38,003 nucleotides of DNA. It comes from Actinomycetes bacterium. Lineage in GTDB: Bacteria > Actinomycetota > Acidimicrobiia > IMCC26256 > Chersky-534. The notes beneath the pieces are model-generated. The model saw nothing but the letters and a program-made list of their open reading frames with translations. It was not told the DNA's origin and did not search any database. The DNA is taken from positions 1-38,003 of the forward strand of contig JAODBH010000263.1 in NCBI GenBank assembly GCA_025463865.1, read 5' to 3'. This document shows positions 22,645 to 30,492 of this stretch, in pieces. The stretch's first letter is position 1; each line of letters opens with the position of its first letter. Both the position numbers and the translations under genes were made by a program.

Positions 22645-23589
22645 TCAGCTCACGATCGAGTAGTAGAACGGATTCACGAAGGCGCTGGCCCCGAGCTGGG
22701 GATTTCCCAGGTACTGCGCGTCGCCGTACGTGAACACCCCACCGTCGGCCCCGAGCAACCAGTAGCCGTTACCACTCGGGGTCGCGGTCATGCTGACGAC
22801 CGGGTCGACCAGCGGGAGGTTCGCGGCGGAACCGTAGAATTGCGCATCGCCGAACGTGAATATGCCGCCGTCGTTCGCCACCATCCAATAGCCGCCGCCG
22901 TCGGGCGTCGCCACCATCGACACGACCGGCGCCCTCAGCTTCAGGCTGCCGGTGCTGCCGAAGAACTTGGCGTCGCCGAAGGTGAAGATGCCCCCGTCCT
23001 GCGCGAACAGCCAATAGCCGTTGCCGGTGGGCGTGACGGCCATCCCGAGGATGGGCGCCTTGAGCCGCAGCCCGCCGGTCGAGCCGCGGAACTGCGCGTC
23101 GCCGAACGTGAAGATGCCGCCGTCCTCGGCCACCAGGAAGTAGCCGTGGCCCGACGGCGTCGGCGCCATGCTGATCACCGGCGCCGCGAGCTTCAGCGAT
23201 CCGGTCGAACCGAAGAAGGCTGCGTTCCCGAAGGTGAAGATGCCGCCGTCCTGCGCCACCAGCCAGTAGCCCTGCTTGCTCGGCGTGACCGCCATGCCGA
23301 TGACCTTCGAGGCGAGCGGGAGGTCGGCCGCGTCGCCGTAGTAGTCGTACTGCGGCGCAGACTTCGGAGCCGTCGTGAAGACCTCGCCGTCGGTGTCGGT
23401 GATGTAGTAATCCTGCGGCGCGTTGGCCGCGAACGCACGGACCTGGCCGGGGGCCACGGCGGCGGTGACGAGACGCCGCACATCGGCCGGCGCGCTGCTC
23501 GTGGCGGCTGCTGCGCCCGCTCCCAGCAGGAGCGTGGCCATGCAGACGGTGATGCCCGCGAGGGCACGCTTCGGGTGACGCCGGTTCAC
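22645..23589 (-). CDS. Secreted repeat protein, predicted six-unit propeller
   Basis: A 314-residue protein with a signal peptide (basic MNRRHPKRALAG, hydrophobic core, AAAATSSA cleavage region near residue 30). Five units start at residues 107, 149, 191, 233 and 275, exactly 42 apart, each with the pattern GYWLxAxDGGIFTFGDAxFxGSTGxLxLxAPV. A degenerate unit precedes them (DYYITDTDGEVFT near 60). Six blade-like units suggest a beta-propeller on the cell surface or outside. From memory, such units are very common in secreted Acidimicrobiia proteins, often as attached domains; here they form the whole mature protein. The GTG at 23589 has GAGGGAG six bases upstream. Function is unknown; adhesion or carbohydrate binding is a guess. 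Confidence 0.82.
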   Translation of the reverse strand: MNRRHPKRALAGITVCMATLLLGAGAAAATSSAPADVRRLVTAAVAPGQVRAFAANAPQDYYITDTDGEVFTTAPKSAPQYDYYGDAADLPLASKVIGMAVTPSKQGYWLVAQDGGIFTFGNAAFFGSTGSLKLAAPVISMAPTPSGHGYFLVAEDGGIFTFGDAQFRGSTGGLRLKAPILGMAVTPTGNGYWLFAQDGGIFTFGDAKFFGSTGSLKLRAPVVSMVATPDGGGYWMVANDGGIFTFGDAQFYGSAANLPLVDPVVSMTATPSGNGYWLLGADGGVFTYGDAQYLGNPQLGASAFVNPFYYSIVS

Positions 23590-23705
23590 AGGGGCTCCCT
23601 CATCCGGCCTGAACCTCTATCGGCCGAACCGGTTCAATCCCTTGAACCACGCACGTTCGGCGAGCTACTTGTAGCGCACCGGCACGCCGGCTGTCATCCG
23701 GAGCG

Positions 23706-24290
23706 TCAGTCGGCGGCCAGATCCCCGCTCAACTCGGCCCGCTGCTCGTCGTTCAGCTCGACCACCGCCTGGTAGTTCGGGTGGTCGACCACGAGCTGGG
23801 AGCCCGGCTCTGCGAGGGCGGCCGCCTGTTCGGGCGAGAACGCGAACTTGAGGTAGTGGACCGTGGTCGTGGTCTCCTCCCGGGTGAGGCGCTCCTCGTC
23901 CTGCGGGATCGACGCCACCACCGATCCGTCGGGCAACCAGAACCGCAACGCCCGTTGGATGCCGACCAGCTTCGGGAGCCAGTCGAACAGCTTCTCCTGC
24001 TCGTTGATCTCGATGAAGAGCGTGCTGCTCAGCTCACCGGGGTCGGGGATCAGCGCGTTGTAGGTCTCGACCTCGTGCTCGATCTGCGCATCGGTCGCCA
24101 TGCGCTCGGCCCGCGCCATCTCCTGCACCTGGAACCGCATCGTGTCGGTGTTCTCGAACACGATCGTCATCAGGTCGCCGAGCGGGATCCGCCGACGCTT
24201 CTTCATCGCGATGACGTGGGCGCGGAACTCCTTGCGCTCGCGCTCGTAGGCCCGCACGTCCTTGATGTCGTCGATCGTCAGCTTCCTCAT
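23706..24290 (-). CDS. DUF3501 family protein
   Basis: A 194-residue soluble protein starting RKLTIDDIKDVRAYERERKEFRAHVIAMKKRRRIPLGD, with FENTDTMRFQVQEMARAERM and FIEINEQEKL, matching the DUF3501 family as I know it. The ATG at 24290 comes one base after the stop of the Fe-S protein gene (GAGTGACATG), so the two are translationally linked. DUF3501 genes are recurrently found with this kind of Fe-S protein and a rubrerythrin; the biochemical role is not established. There are no Cys ligands in the protein, so it probably does not bind a cluster itself. Confidence 0.85.
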   Translation of the reverse strand: MRKLTIDDIKDVRAYERERKEFRAHVIAMKKRRRIPLGDLMTIVFENTDTMRFQVQEMARAERMATDAQIEHEVETYNALIPDPGELSSTLFIEINEQEKLFDWLPKLVGIQRALRFWLPDGSVVASIPQDEERLTREETTTTVHYLKFAFSPEQAAALAEPGSQLVVDHPNYQAVVELNDEQRAELSGDLAAD

Positions 24291-24291
24291 G

Positions 24292-25584
24292 TCACTCCTC
24301 GTCCGGATCGAGTCCGTAGGCCCGAGCCATGACCTGCATCGGATGGACCGGACGGATGTCGGTCTCCTCGTAGATGGCGTTGTTCGCGAGGTTGCAGTCG
24401 CCGGCGACGAGCTCCGCGTTCGACGATCGCACCTTGTCCATCAGCGGCTGGGCGATCCGCTTCGACATGTCGACGTTCTCGGCCCGGAGTCCCCAGGTGC
24501 CGTCGATGGCGCTGCACCGGTTGACCATCTCCACCTTCGCACCGGTGAGTCGCATCATCTCCATGCTCTTCGGGCCCATGTGCTGGGCCTGGTAGTGGCA
24601 CGCCTGCTGCCAGAGAATCGACTCGTAGGTGCGGCCCGAGAAGTCGGTGTCGATCGCCTGCTCACGGTGTCGGCCCACGAGGTACTCGGCGGCGTCGAAC
24701 GTGTGCTCCGCGACGAGGCGGGCGTCGTCGGTCCCGAGGAACGACGGGTACTCCGTCTTGATGGTGAACGCACAGGTGGGCTGCGGCACCACGACGTCCT
24801 TGCCCGCACGCACCGACGGCAGCAGCGCGGCGACGTTCCGCTCGGCGTGATGGCGGAACTTCTTGTCGTCCCCCGCGTCGAGCCACGGCATGCCGCAGCA
24901 GATCTGGCCTTCGGGGAGCTCGCATTCGATCCCGTTGTGCTCCAGCACGCCCACCGTGGCCTTGCCGATGTCGGGGTTCTGGTACTCGACGAGACAGGTG
25001 GGAAACAGCGCGACGGTTGCGCGCGTCCCCTGCTTCCCGGCCCGCTTCGTCAGGTGGTTGCGCATCCACTTGGTGAAACGCACCTTGGCGAACGACGGGA
25101 GGAGGCGCTCCTTGCTGATGCCGGTCGTCTTCTCCATGAGCCCGCGGAGCACACCGGTGGCCGTGACCTTGTTGACGATCGGCGAGAACGTCGTCGCGAC
25201 CTTGCCCTGGAGGTCGGTGCGCGCCAGGAGCTTGGCGTTCACGCCGACCTTGCCCTCGTCGTGCCGGATGATCAGCGACCGGGTCATCAGGCCCGGGAAG
25301 TCGACCACCCAGTCCTGGGCCTGGTCGGGCGTGTAGGGGCAATTCGTGTAGCAGAGCTTGCACTGGAAGCACTCGTCGACGATCCGCTCGTGCTCGGCGC
25401 CCGTGAGCTCGACCACCCGGTCGTCGTGCACCTCGTCCACGAGCTGGAACAGCGACTTGAAGCTGAAGCAGTACTTCACGCACAGCCGGCAGTCGGTGCA
25501 GATCTGGAACGTGCGATCCCGCTCCGCACGAGCCTCGGCGGCGTCGTGATACTGCGGGTCGAGAGGGTCATAGAGCAGCTTCAC
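24292..25584 (-). CDS. Heterodisulfide reductase-like (Fe-S)-binding protein
   Basis: A 430-residue protein of the GlpC/HdrD type. The N-terminal ferredoxin domain has two cluster motifs, [11 protein letters not shown] (from residue ~29) and [12 protein letters not shown] (~72), ligating two [4Fe-4S] clusters. The C-terminal half has one full CCG-domain pattern (FPTCLVEYQ ... GQICCGMPW) and a second degenerate one in which CCG reads CSA (QACHYQAQ ... NRCSAIDG). It should carry electrons between a rubrerythrin-type or thiol/disulfide partner and another carrier. The start is GTG 25584 with GAGAGGAG upstream. It sits between rubrerythrin and DUF3501; a strong hairpin separates it from rubrerythrin, while DUF3501 follows with no gap. 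Confidence 0.87.
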   Translation of the reverse strand: MKLLYDPLDPQYHDAAEARAERDRTFQICTDCRLCVKYCFSFKSLFQLVDEVHDDRVVELTGAEHERIVDECFQCKLCYTNCPYTPDQAQDWVVDFPGLMTRSLIIRHDEGKVGVNAKLLARTDLQGKVATTFSPIVNKVTATGVLRGLMEKTTGISKERLLPSFAKVRFTKWMRNHLTKRAGKQGTRATVALFPTCLVEYQNPDIGKATVGVLEHNGIECELPEGQICCGMPWLDAGDDKKFRHHAERNVAALLPSVRAGKDVVVPQPTCAFTIKTEYPSFLGTDDARLVAEHTFDAAEYLVGRHREQAIDTDFSGRTYESILWQQACHYQAQHMGPKSMEMMRLTGAKVEMVNRCSAIDGTWGLRAENVDMSKRIAQPLMDKVRSSNAELVAGDCNLANNAIYEETDIRPVHPMQVMARAYGLDPDEE

Positions 25585-25619
25585 AACGCTCCTCTCCGGG
25601 TCGGACGGCGGGCGTGGAA

Positions 25620-25648
25620 CGGCCCCGGGTCAGGAACCCCCGGGGCCG
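25620..25648. terminator. 10-bp perfect GC hairpin between rubrerythrin and Fe-S gene
   Basis: CGGCCCCGGG (25620-25629) pairs perfectly with CCCGGGGCCG (25639-25648) around a 9-base loop. On the minus strand it begins 26 bases after the rubrerythrin stop and ends 35 bases before the Fe-S protein start. It could terminate most transcripts after rubrerythrin, or stabilise the rubrerythrin mRNA end, giving unequal expression of the three genes. Confidence 0.6.
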
Positions 25649-25674
25649 ACTCCGACGAACAGGGGTGGGACGGG

Positions 25675-26094
25675 TCAGGAAACCGACTCGAGACCCTGCG
25701 TGAAGCGACCGGCGTGGCTCTTCTCGGCCCGTGCCAGCGTCTCCATCCACTCGGCGATCTCGTCGAACTTCTCGTCGCGAGCCGTCTTGGCGAAGCCCGG
25801 GTACATCTCGGTGTACTCGTACGTCTCGCCCTCGATCGCCGACTTCAGGTTGTTCTCGGTGCTGCCGACCGGAACCCCAGTGACCGGGTCGCCGACCGCG
25901 GCGAGGAAGTCGAAGTGTCCGAACGCGTGGCCGGTCTCACCTTCGGCGACCGAGCGGAACAGCGCCGAGACGTCGGGGTAGCCCTCGACATCGGCCTTCT
26001 GGGCGAAGTAGAGGTAGCGCCGGTTTGCCTGGCTCTCGCCGGCGAACGCCTCCTTCAGGTTGTCGTGGGTCTTGCTGCCGTTCAGGTCAGGCAT
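25675..26094 (-). CDS. Rubrerythrin-family diiron protein (erythrin domain only)
   Basis: A 139-residue four-helix diiron protein. Probable ligands are Glu20 ([16 protein letters not shown]), Glu53-His56 ([11 protein letters not shown]), Glu90 ([12 protein letters not shown]) and Glu124-His127 ([11 protein letters not shown]). It lacks the C-terminal rubredoxin domain of classical rubrerythrin, so electrons must come from another protein, plausibly the Fe-S protein downstream. The family reduces hydrogen peroxide to water. The ATG at 26094 has a GAGAGGA site upstream. A Fur/PerR-type regulator lies 81 bases upstream on the same strand, fitting peroxide- or iron-controlled expression. Confidence 0.9.
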   Translation of the reverse strand: MPDLNGSKTHDNLKEAFAGESQANRRYLYFAQKADVEGYPDVSALFRSVAEGETGHAFGHFDFLAAVGDPVTGVPVGSTENNLKSAIEGETYEYTEMYPGFAKTARDEKFDEIAEWMETLARAEKSHAGRFTQGLESVS

Positions 26095-26175
26095 GGGTCG
26101 TCCTCTCGTGTGCGGATGTGCATCTGGCGGTGTTGTGGAGACTTGGTGGGCAGGCGATGAACGGAGAGCCGGCGA

Positions 26176-26604
26176 TCACTTGCCGGCGACGGCGCAACGG
26201 TCGCAGAGGCCCCGCGCGATGACCTCGACCGAGCGGACGTCGAAACCGCGGCGGGCTTTGGCTGACAGGCGGACGGACGACACGTCGAGCGGGAGGTCCC
26301 GAACCAGTCCGCAGTTCGTGCAGACGAGGTGGTGGTGCTCCTCTTCGACGTTGGGGTCCACCCTCAGGCTGCCTGTACCGAGATCGAGGAGCTCGACCTC
26401 GTCGAGCGCCGCCAGATCGTGCACGGTCTGGTAGACGGTCTTCAACGAGATCGTCGGCATCTCGACCCGGGCGGCGTCGTACAACGAGTCGACCGTCGGG
26501 TGGGAGTCGTTGTCCTGGAGCAGGCGGAAGATGCACTGGCGCTGCGGGGTGACCCGCAGTCCCTGCGCTCTGAAGCTCTCCGTCAACTGCTCCGCGGTTT
26601 TCAT
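26176..26604 (-). CDS. Fur-family transcriptional regulator (PerR-like)
   Basis: A 142-residue Fur-superfamily repressor. The winged helix spans residues ~10-85 (LRVTPQRQCIFRLLQ, HPTVDSLYDAAR, ISLKTVYQTVHDLAAL). The metal sites show EEHHHLVCTNCG and, at the C-terminus, CDRC, the two CxxC motifs of a structural zinc site. Placement before rubrerythrin argues for a PerR-like peroxide sensor rather than an iron-uptake regulator, but the fine specificity is not decidable. The ATG at 26604 lies 11 bases after a TTAACT -10, so the leader is very short. A perfect palindrome occupies the promoter spacer, indicating autoregulation. Confidence 0.9.
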   Translation of the reverse strand: MKTAEQLTESFRAQGLRVTPQRQCIFRLLQDNDSHPTVDSLYDAARVEMPTISLKTVYQTVHDLAALDEVELLDLGTGSLRVDPNVEEEHHHLVCTNCGLVRDLPLDVSSVRLSAKARRGFDVRSVEVIARGLCDRCAVAGK

Positions 26605-26614
26605 GACAGGCGCT

Positions 26615-26643
26615 AGTTAACAACAATTGTTGTCGATCAGCAA
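26615..26643 (-). promoter_or_regulatory. Promoter of the Fur-family gene
   Basis: On the minus strand TTGCTG (26643-26638) and TTAACT (26620-26615) are 17 bases apart. The spacer is almost filled by the 14-bp palindrome. The predicted transcription start is about 4 nt before the ATG. Confidence 0.5.
26620..26633. promoter_or_regulatory. Fur/PerR-type operator palindrome
   Basis: ACAACAATTGTTGT is a perfect 14-bp palindrome, 15 bases upstream of the Fur-family start codon and between its -35 and -10. AT-rich palindromes of this kind are the usual Fur-superfamily targets. No second perfect copy is seen before rubrerythrin, so that gene probably relies on read-through from this promoter. Confidence 0.7.
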
Positions 26644-26660
26644 GCCGGGGCGCGAGAAAG

Positions 26661-26736
26661 TTCTCCACCGTCGTCCACCGCGGCCTCGACGATTTCCACA
26701 AGGAATCCACACCGAAGATCCCTCTCGTTATCCACA
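26661..26736. promoter_or_regulatory. Cluster of DnaA-box-like motifs
   Basis: A perfect DnaA box TTATCCACA lies at 26728-26736. Same-strand near matches are TTCTCCACC (26661-26669), ATTTCCACA (26692-26700) and GAATCCACA (26703-26711), each 7/9, with TCGTCCACC (26671-26679) at 6/9. All lie within 76 bases of the gap between the Fur-family gene and the 86-residue protein gene. Confidence 0.4.
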
Positions 26737-26790
26737 ACGCGCGGAGCGTACGGTCGACGTCACGACCAGCGACGACGGATGGAGGACGCC

Positions 26791-27051
26791 ATGGCGTTCG
26801 AGGTGACGATGGCCGACCAGACGGTCGAGCGGATCGACGGAGCCGACGGCTACGAGCTCGAAGGACCGCTCACCACCTTCTTCTCCAGCGAGGGCCGGCA
26901 CCAGAAGCTCACGAGCTGGTCCGTCCGCCAGGCGAGCTACCGGACCGAGCGCATCGCGTGCATCCGCCGCGTGTCCGACCGCGCCGACACCGCCGACACC
27001 GCCGACACCGGCTACTCCCCCCGCCTCGAGCCCGTCCCCGTCGCCAGCTGA
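26791..27051 (+). CDS. Hypothetical protein (86 aa)
   Basis: The protein begins MAFEVTMADQTVERIDGADGYELEGPLTTFF and has a central part with SWSVRQASYRTERIACIRRV, then ends in a repeat-encoded ADTADTADTG tract and a Pro-rich tail. It has no signal peptide or membrane helix. I do not recognise a family. GGAGG five bases before ATG 26791 decides this start over the ATG at 26779, which lies upstream of the ribosome site. It follows the DnaA-box-like cluster and is convergent with a CoA ligase across a hairpin element. Confidence 0.65.
   Translation: MAFEVTMADQTVERIDGADGYELEGPLTTFFSSEGRHQKLTSWSVRQASYRTERIACIRRVSDRADTADTADTGYSPRLEPVPVAS
26983..27009 (+). repeat. Three perfect 9-bp tandem repeats (GCCGACACC)
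   Basis: GCCGACACC occurs three times head-to-tail inside the 86-residue protein gene, encoding (ADT)3. The unit is a multiple of three, so copy-number change would keep the frame. Confidence 0.85.
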
Positions 27052-27063
27052 CGCGCAGATCCT

Positions 27064-27104
27064 GAGGCGCGATCGAGCACAATCTGTGTGCTCAATCGGC
27101 GCTC
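27064..27104. repeat. Nested-hairpin element, copy 1 (bidirectional terminator candidate)
   Basis: The core GAGCACAATCTGTGTGCTC (27075-27093) is a perfect 7-bp stem (GAGCACA/TGTGCTC) with a 5-nt loop. Flanking GAT/ATC and GCGC/GCGC extend the pairing to about 27064-27104. It fills the gap between two convergent stop codons (27051 and 27103). The core differs from copy 2 at only two of 19 positions. Confidence 0.65.
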
Positions 27105-28638
27105 AAGGGGTTGACCTGCTCTCGACCCAGGCGGCGCGGAACTTGGGCTTGCGGAACTTGCCACTCGGGTCGCGCGGGAGCTCGTCGATGAACTCGACGA
27201 TTCGGGGGCGCTTGTAGTCGGCGAGGTTCGTCCGGCACCACTCGATCACCCCGTCGGCGTCGAGCGTCGAGCCGTCGGCCCGCTGCACCACGGCGAGCAG
27301 GACCTCGCCCCACTTCTCGTCCGGTACGCCGAGCACCCCGCAGTCGACGACCTCGGGGTTGCGGAACAGGCACTCCTCGATCTCGCGGGGGTAGATGTTG
27401 ACGCCGCCCGATATGACCATGTCGGCCTTGCGGTCGGTGAGGAAGAGGTAGCCGTCCTCGTCGAGGTAGCCGGCGTCGCCGACGGTGAACCAGTCGCCCC
27501 GGTAGGCGGCCTTCGTCTTCTCGTCGTCGTTGTGGTACTTGAACCCGCTGTCGGTCGGGTGCGCGTAGATCGTCCCGGAGACGCCCGTGGGAACCGGATT
27601 GCCGTCGTCGTCGAGGATCGCGAACTCGTTGCCGGGGAACGGTCGGCCCACGCTCCCGGGGTGCTCCAGCCACTCGTCGGGCGTGATGACCGTGCCGCCG
27701 CCCTCGCTCGCGCCGTAGTACTCCCAGACCTTGTCCTTGCCGACGTAGTCCATGAACGCCCGCTTGAGCGGTACCGGGCACGGCGCGGCGGCGTGCACGA
27801 ACATCTTCATCGACGAGACGTCGTACTTCTTCCGGGTCTCCTCGGGCAGGTCGAGCAGGCGGGAGAAGTTGGCCGGCACCATGTGTGTGTTGGTCGTCTT
27901 CCACCGGTCGATCAGCCGCAAGCACTCCTCGGAGTCCCACTTCGGCAGGATGACGATGGTGGCGCCGAAGGCGAGGTGCATCTGAGCCCAGGCCGCCGGG
28001 CCCGAGTGGTACGACGGCCCGACGAGCAGATGCACGTCGTCGGGGCCGAACTGCCAGCGCAGACCCATCCCCGCGAACCCTTCCGCGGTGCGGCGGAAGT
28101 CGGCCTCGCCCATGGCGATGCCCTTCGGCCGGCCGGTGGTGCCGGAGCTGTAGGCCATGGTCGTGAACCAGGCGTCACCCATCACGTCGGGTGGGTCGAC
28201 CTCACCCGAGTCGGGCGCGGCCGCGAGCGCGGCCTCGTAGCTGCGAGCGTCGCCAGGCTCCGCGTCGACGACGAGACGCGGGACGTCGGGCACCGTGCTC
28301 AGCGCGTCCTCGAGCTCGTGGGACACGACGACGGCCGTCGAGCCCGAGTCGCTCACCAGCCATCCGGCCTCGTCCGCCTTGAAGTGCACGTTCACCGGCA
28401 CCGCCACCGCGCCCAGGCGGCCGCAGGCGTGCATGGCCTCGAAGAACTCGAACCGGTTGGGGACCATGATCGAGACGACGTCGCCCCGTTTCACACCGAG
28501 CGCGTGCAACGCGTGTGACGCCCGACGGGCCCGGTCGTCGAGCTGCGCGTACGTGAGGGACTCCTCGCCTTGCCGCAACGCGATCTGGTCGGGCCGCTGG
28601 CGCGCCTGCGCGGGCAGTCCGTATTCGAATTCGGCCAT
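27103..28638 (-). CDS. AMP-forming acyl-CoA synthetase / ligase, copy 1
   Basis: A 511-residue adenylate-forming enzyme. The P-loop is AYSSGTTGRPKGIAMG, the aromatic/Glu motif YYGASEGG, the hinge region GDWFTVGDAGYLDEDGYLFLTDRKADMVISGGVNIYP, and the catalytic C-terminal Lys494 in DPSGKFRKPKF. It activates a carboxylic acid with ATP, then forms the CoA thioester. The ATG at 28638 is preceded by GGGGGGACGGAG; an in-frame extension to 28689 is unlikely. It is divergent from the SDR gene, sharing a 175-base promoter region. The substrate is unknown; a medium or long-chain or alicyclic acid fits the surrounding acyl-CoA genes. Confidence 0.88.
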   Translation of the reverse strand: MAEFEYGLPAQARQRPDQIALRQGEESLTYAQLDDRARRASHALHALGVKRGDVVSIMVPNRFEFFEAMHACGRLGAVAVPVNVHFKADEAGWLVSDSGSTAVVVSHELEDALSTVPDVPRLVVDAEPGDARSYEAALAAAPDSGEVDPPDVMGDAWFTTMAYSSGTTGRPKGIAMGEADFRRTAEGFAGMGLRWQFGPDDVHLLVGPSYHSGPAAWAQMHLAFGATIVILPKWDSEECLRLIDRWKTTNTHMVPANFSRLLDLPEETRKKYDVSSMKMFVHAAAPCPVPLKRAFMDYVGKDKVWEYYGASEGGGTVITPDEWLEHPGSVGRPFPGNEFAILDDDGNPVPTGVSGTIYAHPTDSGFKYHNDDEKTKAAYRGDWFTVGDAGYLDEDGYLFLTDRKADMVISGGVNIYPREIEECLFRNPEVVDCGVLGVPDEKWGEVLLAVVQRADGSTLDADGVIEWCRTNLADYKRPRIVEFIDELPRDPSGKFRKPKFRAAWVESRSTP

Positions 28639-28813
28639 GACTCCGTCCCCCCTGGGCTGTCCATCCGAAGCCGCCGCCGGTCGTCGCACCGGGGCGGGAC
28701 ATGCTTGCGCATGGATCGGTGTTCGAACTATCTCTACATGACCCGCCCGCCGGTTGGAAACCCGGAGGGCGCTGGGCTCTGCCGCAAGTCAACGCGTATC
28801 TGGGGGGAACCGG

Positions 28814-29608
28814 ATGGGACGGCTCGACGGACAGGTGGCCCTGGTCACCGGGGCTGCGAGCGGGATGGGCGCGGCAACGGCGGCTGCCTACGCGCACGAG
28901 GGGGCCAAGACCGTCTGCCTCGACGTGAACGACGCGCTCGGCGAGCCGCACGCGAAGTCGATCGAGGGCGAGGCGCGCTACCTCCACCTCGACGTGACCA
29001 GTGAGGACGACTGGGCCACCGCGATCACGAGCTGCCGGGAGTGGTACGGACCGCCGACGATCCTCGCCGCGTGCGCCGGGATCGGTGCCGGCGGTCCGGT
29101 CGCCGACACCACGCTCGCCGACTGGAACCACGTCATCGGGATCAACCAGACCGGCATCTTCCTCGGCATGCGCGCGGTCGTCGCGCCGATGGTCGAAGCC
29201 GGCCACGGCTCGATCGTCAACATCTCCTCGACCGACGGTCTGCAGGGCGGCGTCGGCCAGCTCGGATACGTCGCGAGCAAGTTCGCGGTGCGCGGGATGA
29301 CGAAGGCCGCAGCCCTCGAGCTCGGCGAGGTCGGGATCCGGGTCAACTCGGTGCATCCCGGCTTCATCGACACGCCGCTGCTGGGCCAGGCCAAGGAGGT
29401 AGGGCTCGACATCGACGCCATGGCCGCCCGCATCTCGGTGCTCCACCGGATGGGAACTCCGGAGGAGGTCGCCTCGCTCATGGTGTACCTCGGAAGCGAC
29501 GAGAGCGGCTACTGCACCGGCGCCGAGTTCGTGATCGACGGCGGCATGACGGCGGGCTACAACGCCGGCACCTTCTACGGCACCCCGCCGGCCGGGCTCG
29601 GAGGCTGA
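28814..29608 (+). CDS. SDR family NAD(P)-dependent oxidoreductase
   Basis: A 264-residue classical short-chain dehydrogenase. The cofactor motif is VTGAASGMG (residues ~11-19), the acidic residue in VCLDVND favours NAD(H), ACAGI replaces the usual NNAG, and the catalytic Ser-Tyr-Lys is in NISSTDG ... GYVASKFA. The C-terminus ends FVIDGGMTAGYNAG. It interconverts an alcohol and a ketone. The ATG at 28814 has a GGGGGGAA site upstream. It is the first gene of an operon with two SMP-30-type genes (2-base gap), and so may produce the oxo- or lactone substrate handled by them. Confidence 0.88.
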   Translation: MGRLDGQVALVTGAASGMGAATAAAYAHEGAKTVCLDVNDALGEPHAKSIEGEARYLHLDVTSEDDWATAITSCREWYGPPTILAACAGIGAGGPVADTTLADWNHVIGINQTGIFLGMRAVVAPMVEAGHGSIVNISSTDGLQGGVGQLGYVASKFAVRGMTKAAALELGEVGIRVNSVHPGFIDTPLLGQAKEVGLDIDAMAARISVLHRMGTPEEVASLMVYLGSDESGYCTGAEFVIDGGMTAGYNAGTFYGTPPAGLGG

Positions 29609-29610
29609 CG

Positions 29611-30492
29611 ATGGGCAACGAGGCTGAGATCGTCGTCACCGGGTTGCTCTTCCCCGAGGGGCCGTCGTGGTGCGCCGACGGGACGGTGGTCGCAACCGCG
29701 GTCGCCGAGGGCACGCTGTACCGGATCTGGCCCGAGGAGCACCGCAAGGAGCTCCTCGCGACGGCCGGCGGCGGCACGAACGCGTGCGCGCCCGCCTCCG
29801 ACGGCGGGTTCCTCATCACGCAGAACGGGGGCATCGACTACACCGGCCTCGGCCTCTACGAGAACCCGCCCGCGTACAACCCGGCCACTCCGGGCATCCA
29901 ACGGGCGCACCCCGATGGCACCGTGACCTACGTCGTCGACGCCGGCTTCAACGCCCCGAACGACCTCGTGGTCGCGGAGGACGGAACGCTCTACTTCACC
30001 GACCCGGGGGTCCACCCCCCGCCCGACCCGGGCATCGGCCGCGTGTTCCGGCTCGCGCCCGACGGCGAGCTGACGGTCATCGCGTCGGGGCTGCAATACC
30101 CGAACGGCATCGCGCTCGAGCCCGATGGCGGCATCGTCATCGTCGACGAACACGGCCTGCACCGGGTGCTGCCCGACGGGACCACCGAGGTCGTCGTCGC
30201 AGAGATCGGTACCTCGGGCGGCGACGGCTTCTGCATCGACACGGAGGGCAACTTCTATTGCGCGACGGTCATGGAACACGGTGTCCGCGTGTTCTCGCCC
30301 GACGGCAAGCAGGTCGACCAGCTGTCGATCCCCGCGCCGGACGGCGGTTTCGGCCTCACCACGAACTGCTGCTTCGGCGGCGCCGACGGCCGCACGCTCT
30401 TCGCCACCGACAGCATCCCGGGACAGCTCGTCGCGTGGGAAGGCCTTCCGCATGCGGGCCGCGACATCTACCCCTGGCCGGTCGATGGGTGA
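29611..30492 (+). CDS. SMP-30/gluconolactonase/LRE family protein, copy 1
   Basis: A 293-residue six-bladed propeller lactonase. The metal ligands expected for SMP-30 are present: Glu16 in LFPEGPSW, Asn117 (APNDLV) and Asn165 (YPNGIALEPDGG), and Asp205 in SGGDGFCID. The family hydrolyses sugar lactones and other lactones or esters using a divalent metal. There is no signal peptide. ATG 29611 follows the SDR stop by two bases, with GGAGGC inside the end of the SDR gene. The next gene overlaps it by eight bases and is a close paralogue. Confidence 0.87.
   Translation: MGNEAEIVVTGLLFPEGPSWCADGTVVATAVAEGTLYRIWPEEHRKELLATAGGGTNACAPASDGGFLITQNGGIDYTGLGLYENPPAYNPATPGIQRAHPDGTVTYVVDAGFNAPNDLVVAEDGTLYFTDPGVHPPPDPGIGRVFRLAPDGELTVIASGLQYPNGIALEPDGGIVIVDEHGLHRVLPDGTTEVVVAEIGTSGGDGFCIDTEGNFYCATVMEHGVRVFSPDGKQVDQLSIPAPDGGFGLTTNCCFGGADGRTLFATDSIPGQLVAWEGLPHAGRDIYPWPVDG

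Noticed and set aside
22769-23290. Regular ~126-base repeats as a CRISPR array or satellite.
   Set aside because: The period equals 42 codons and the repeats encode conserved GYWLxAxDGGIFTFGDA units in one frame, so they are protein repeats.
26661-26736. The DnaA-box-like cluster as a chromosomal origin.
   Set aside because: No dnaA, dnaN, recF, gyrB, rpmH or gid genes are near, there is no AT-rich unwinding region, and only one box is perfect.
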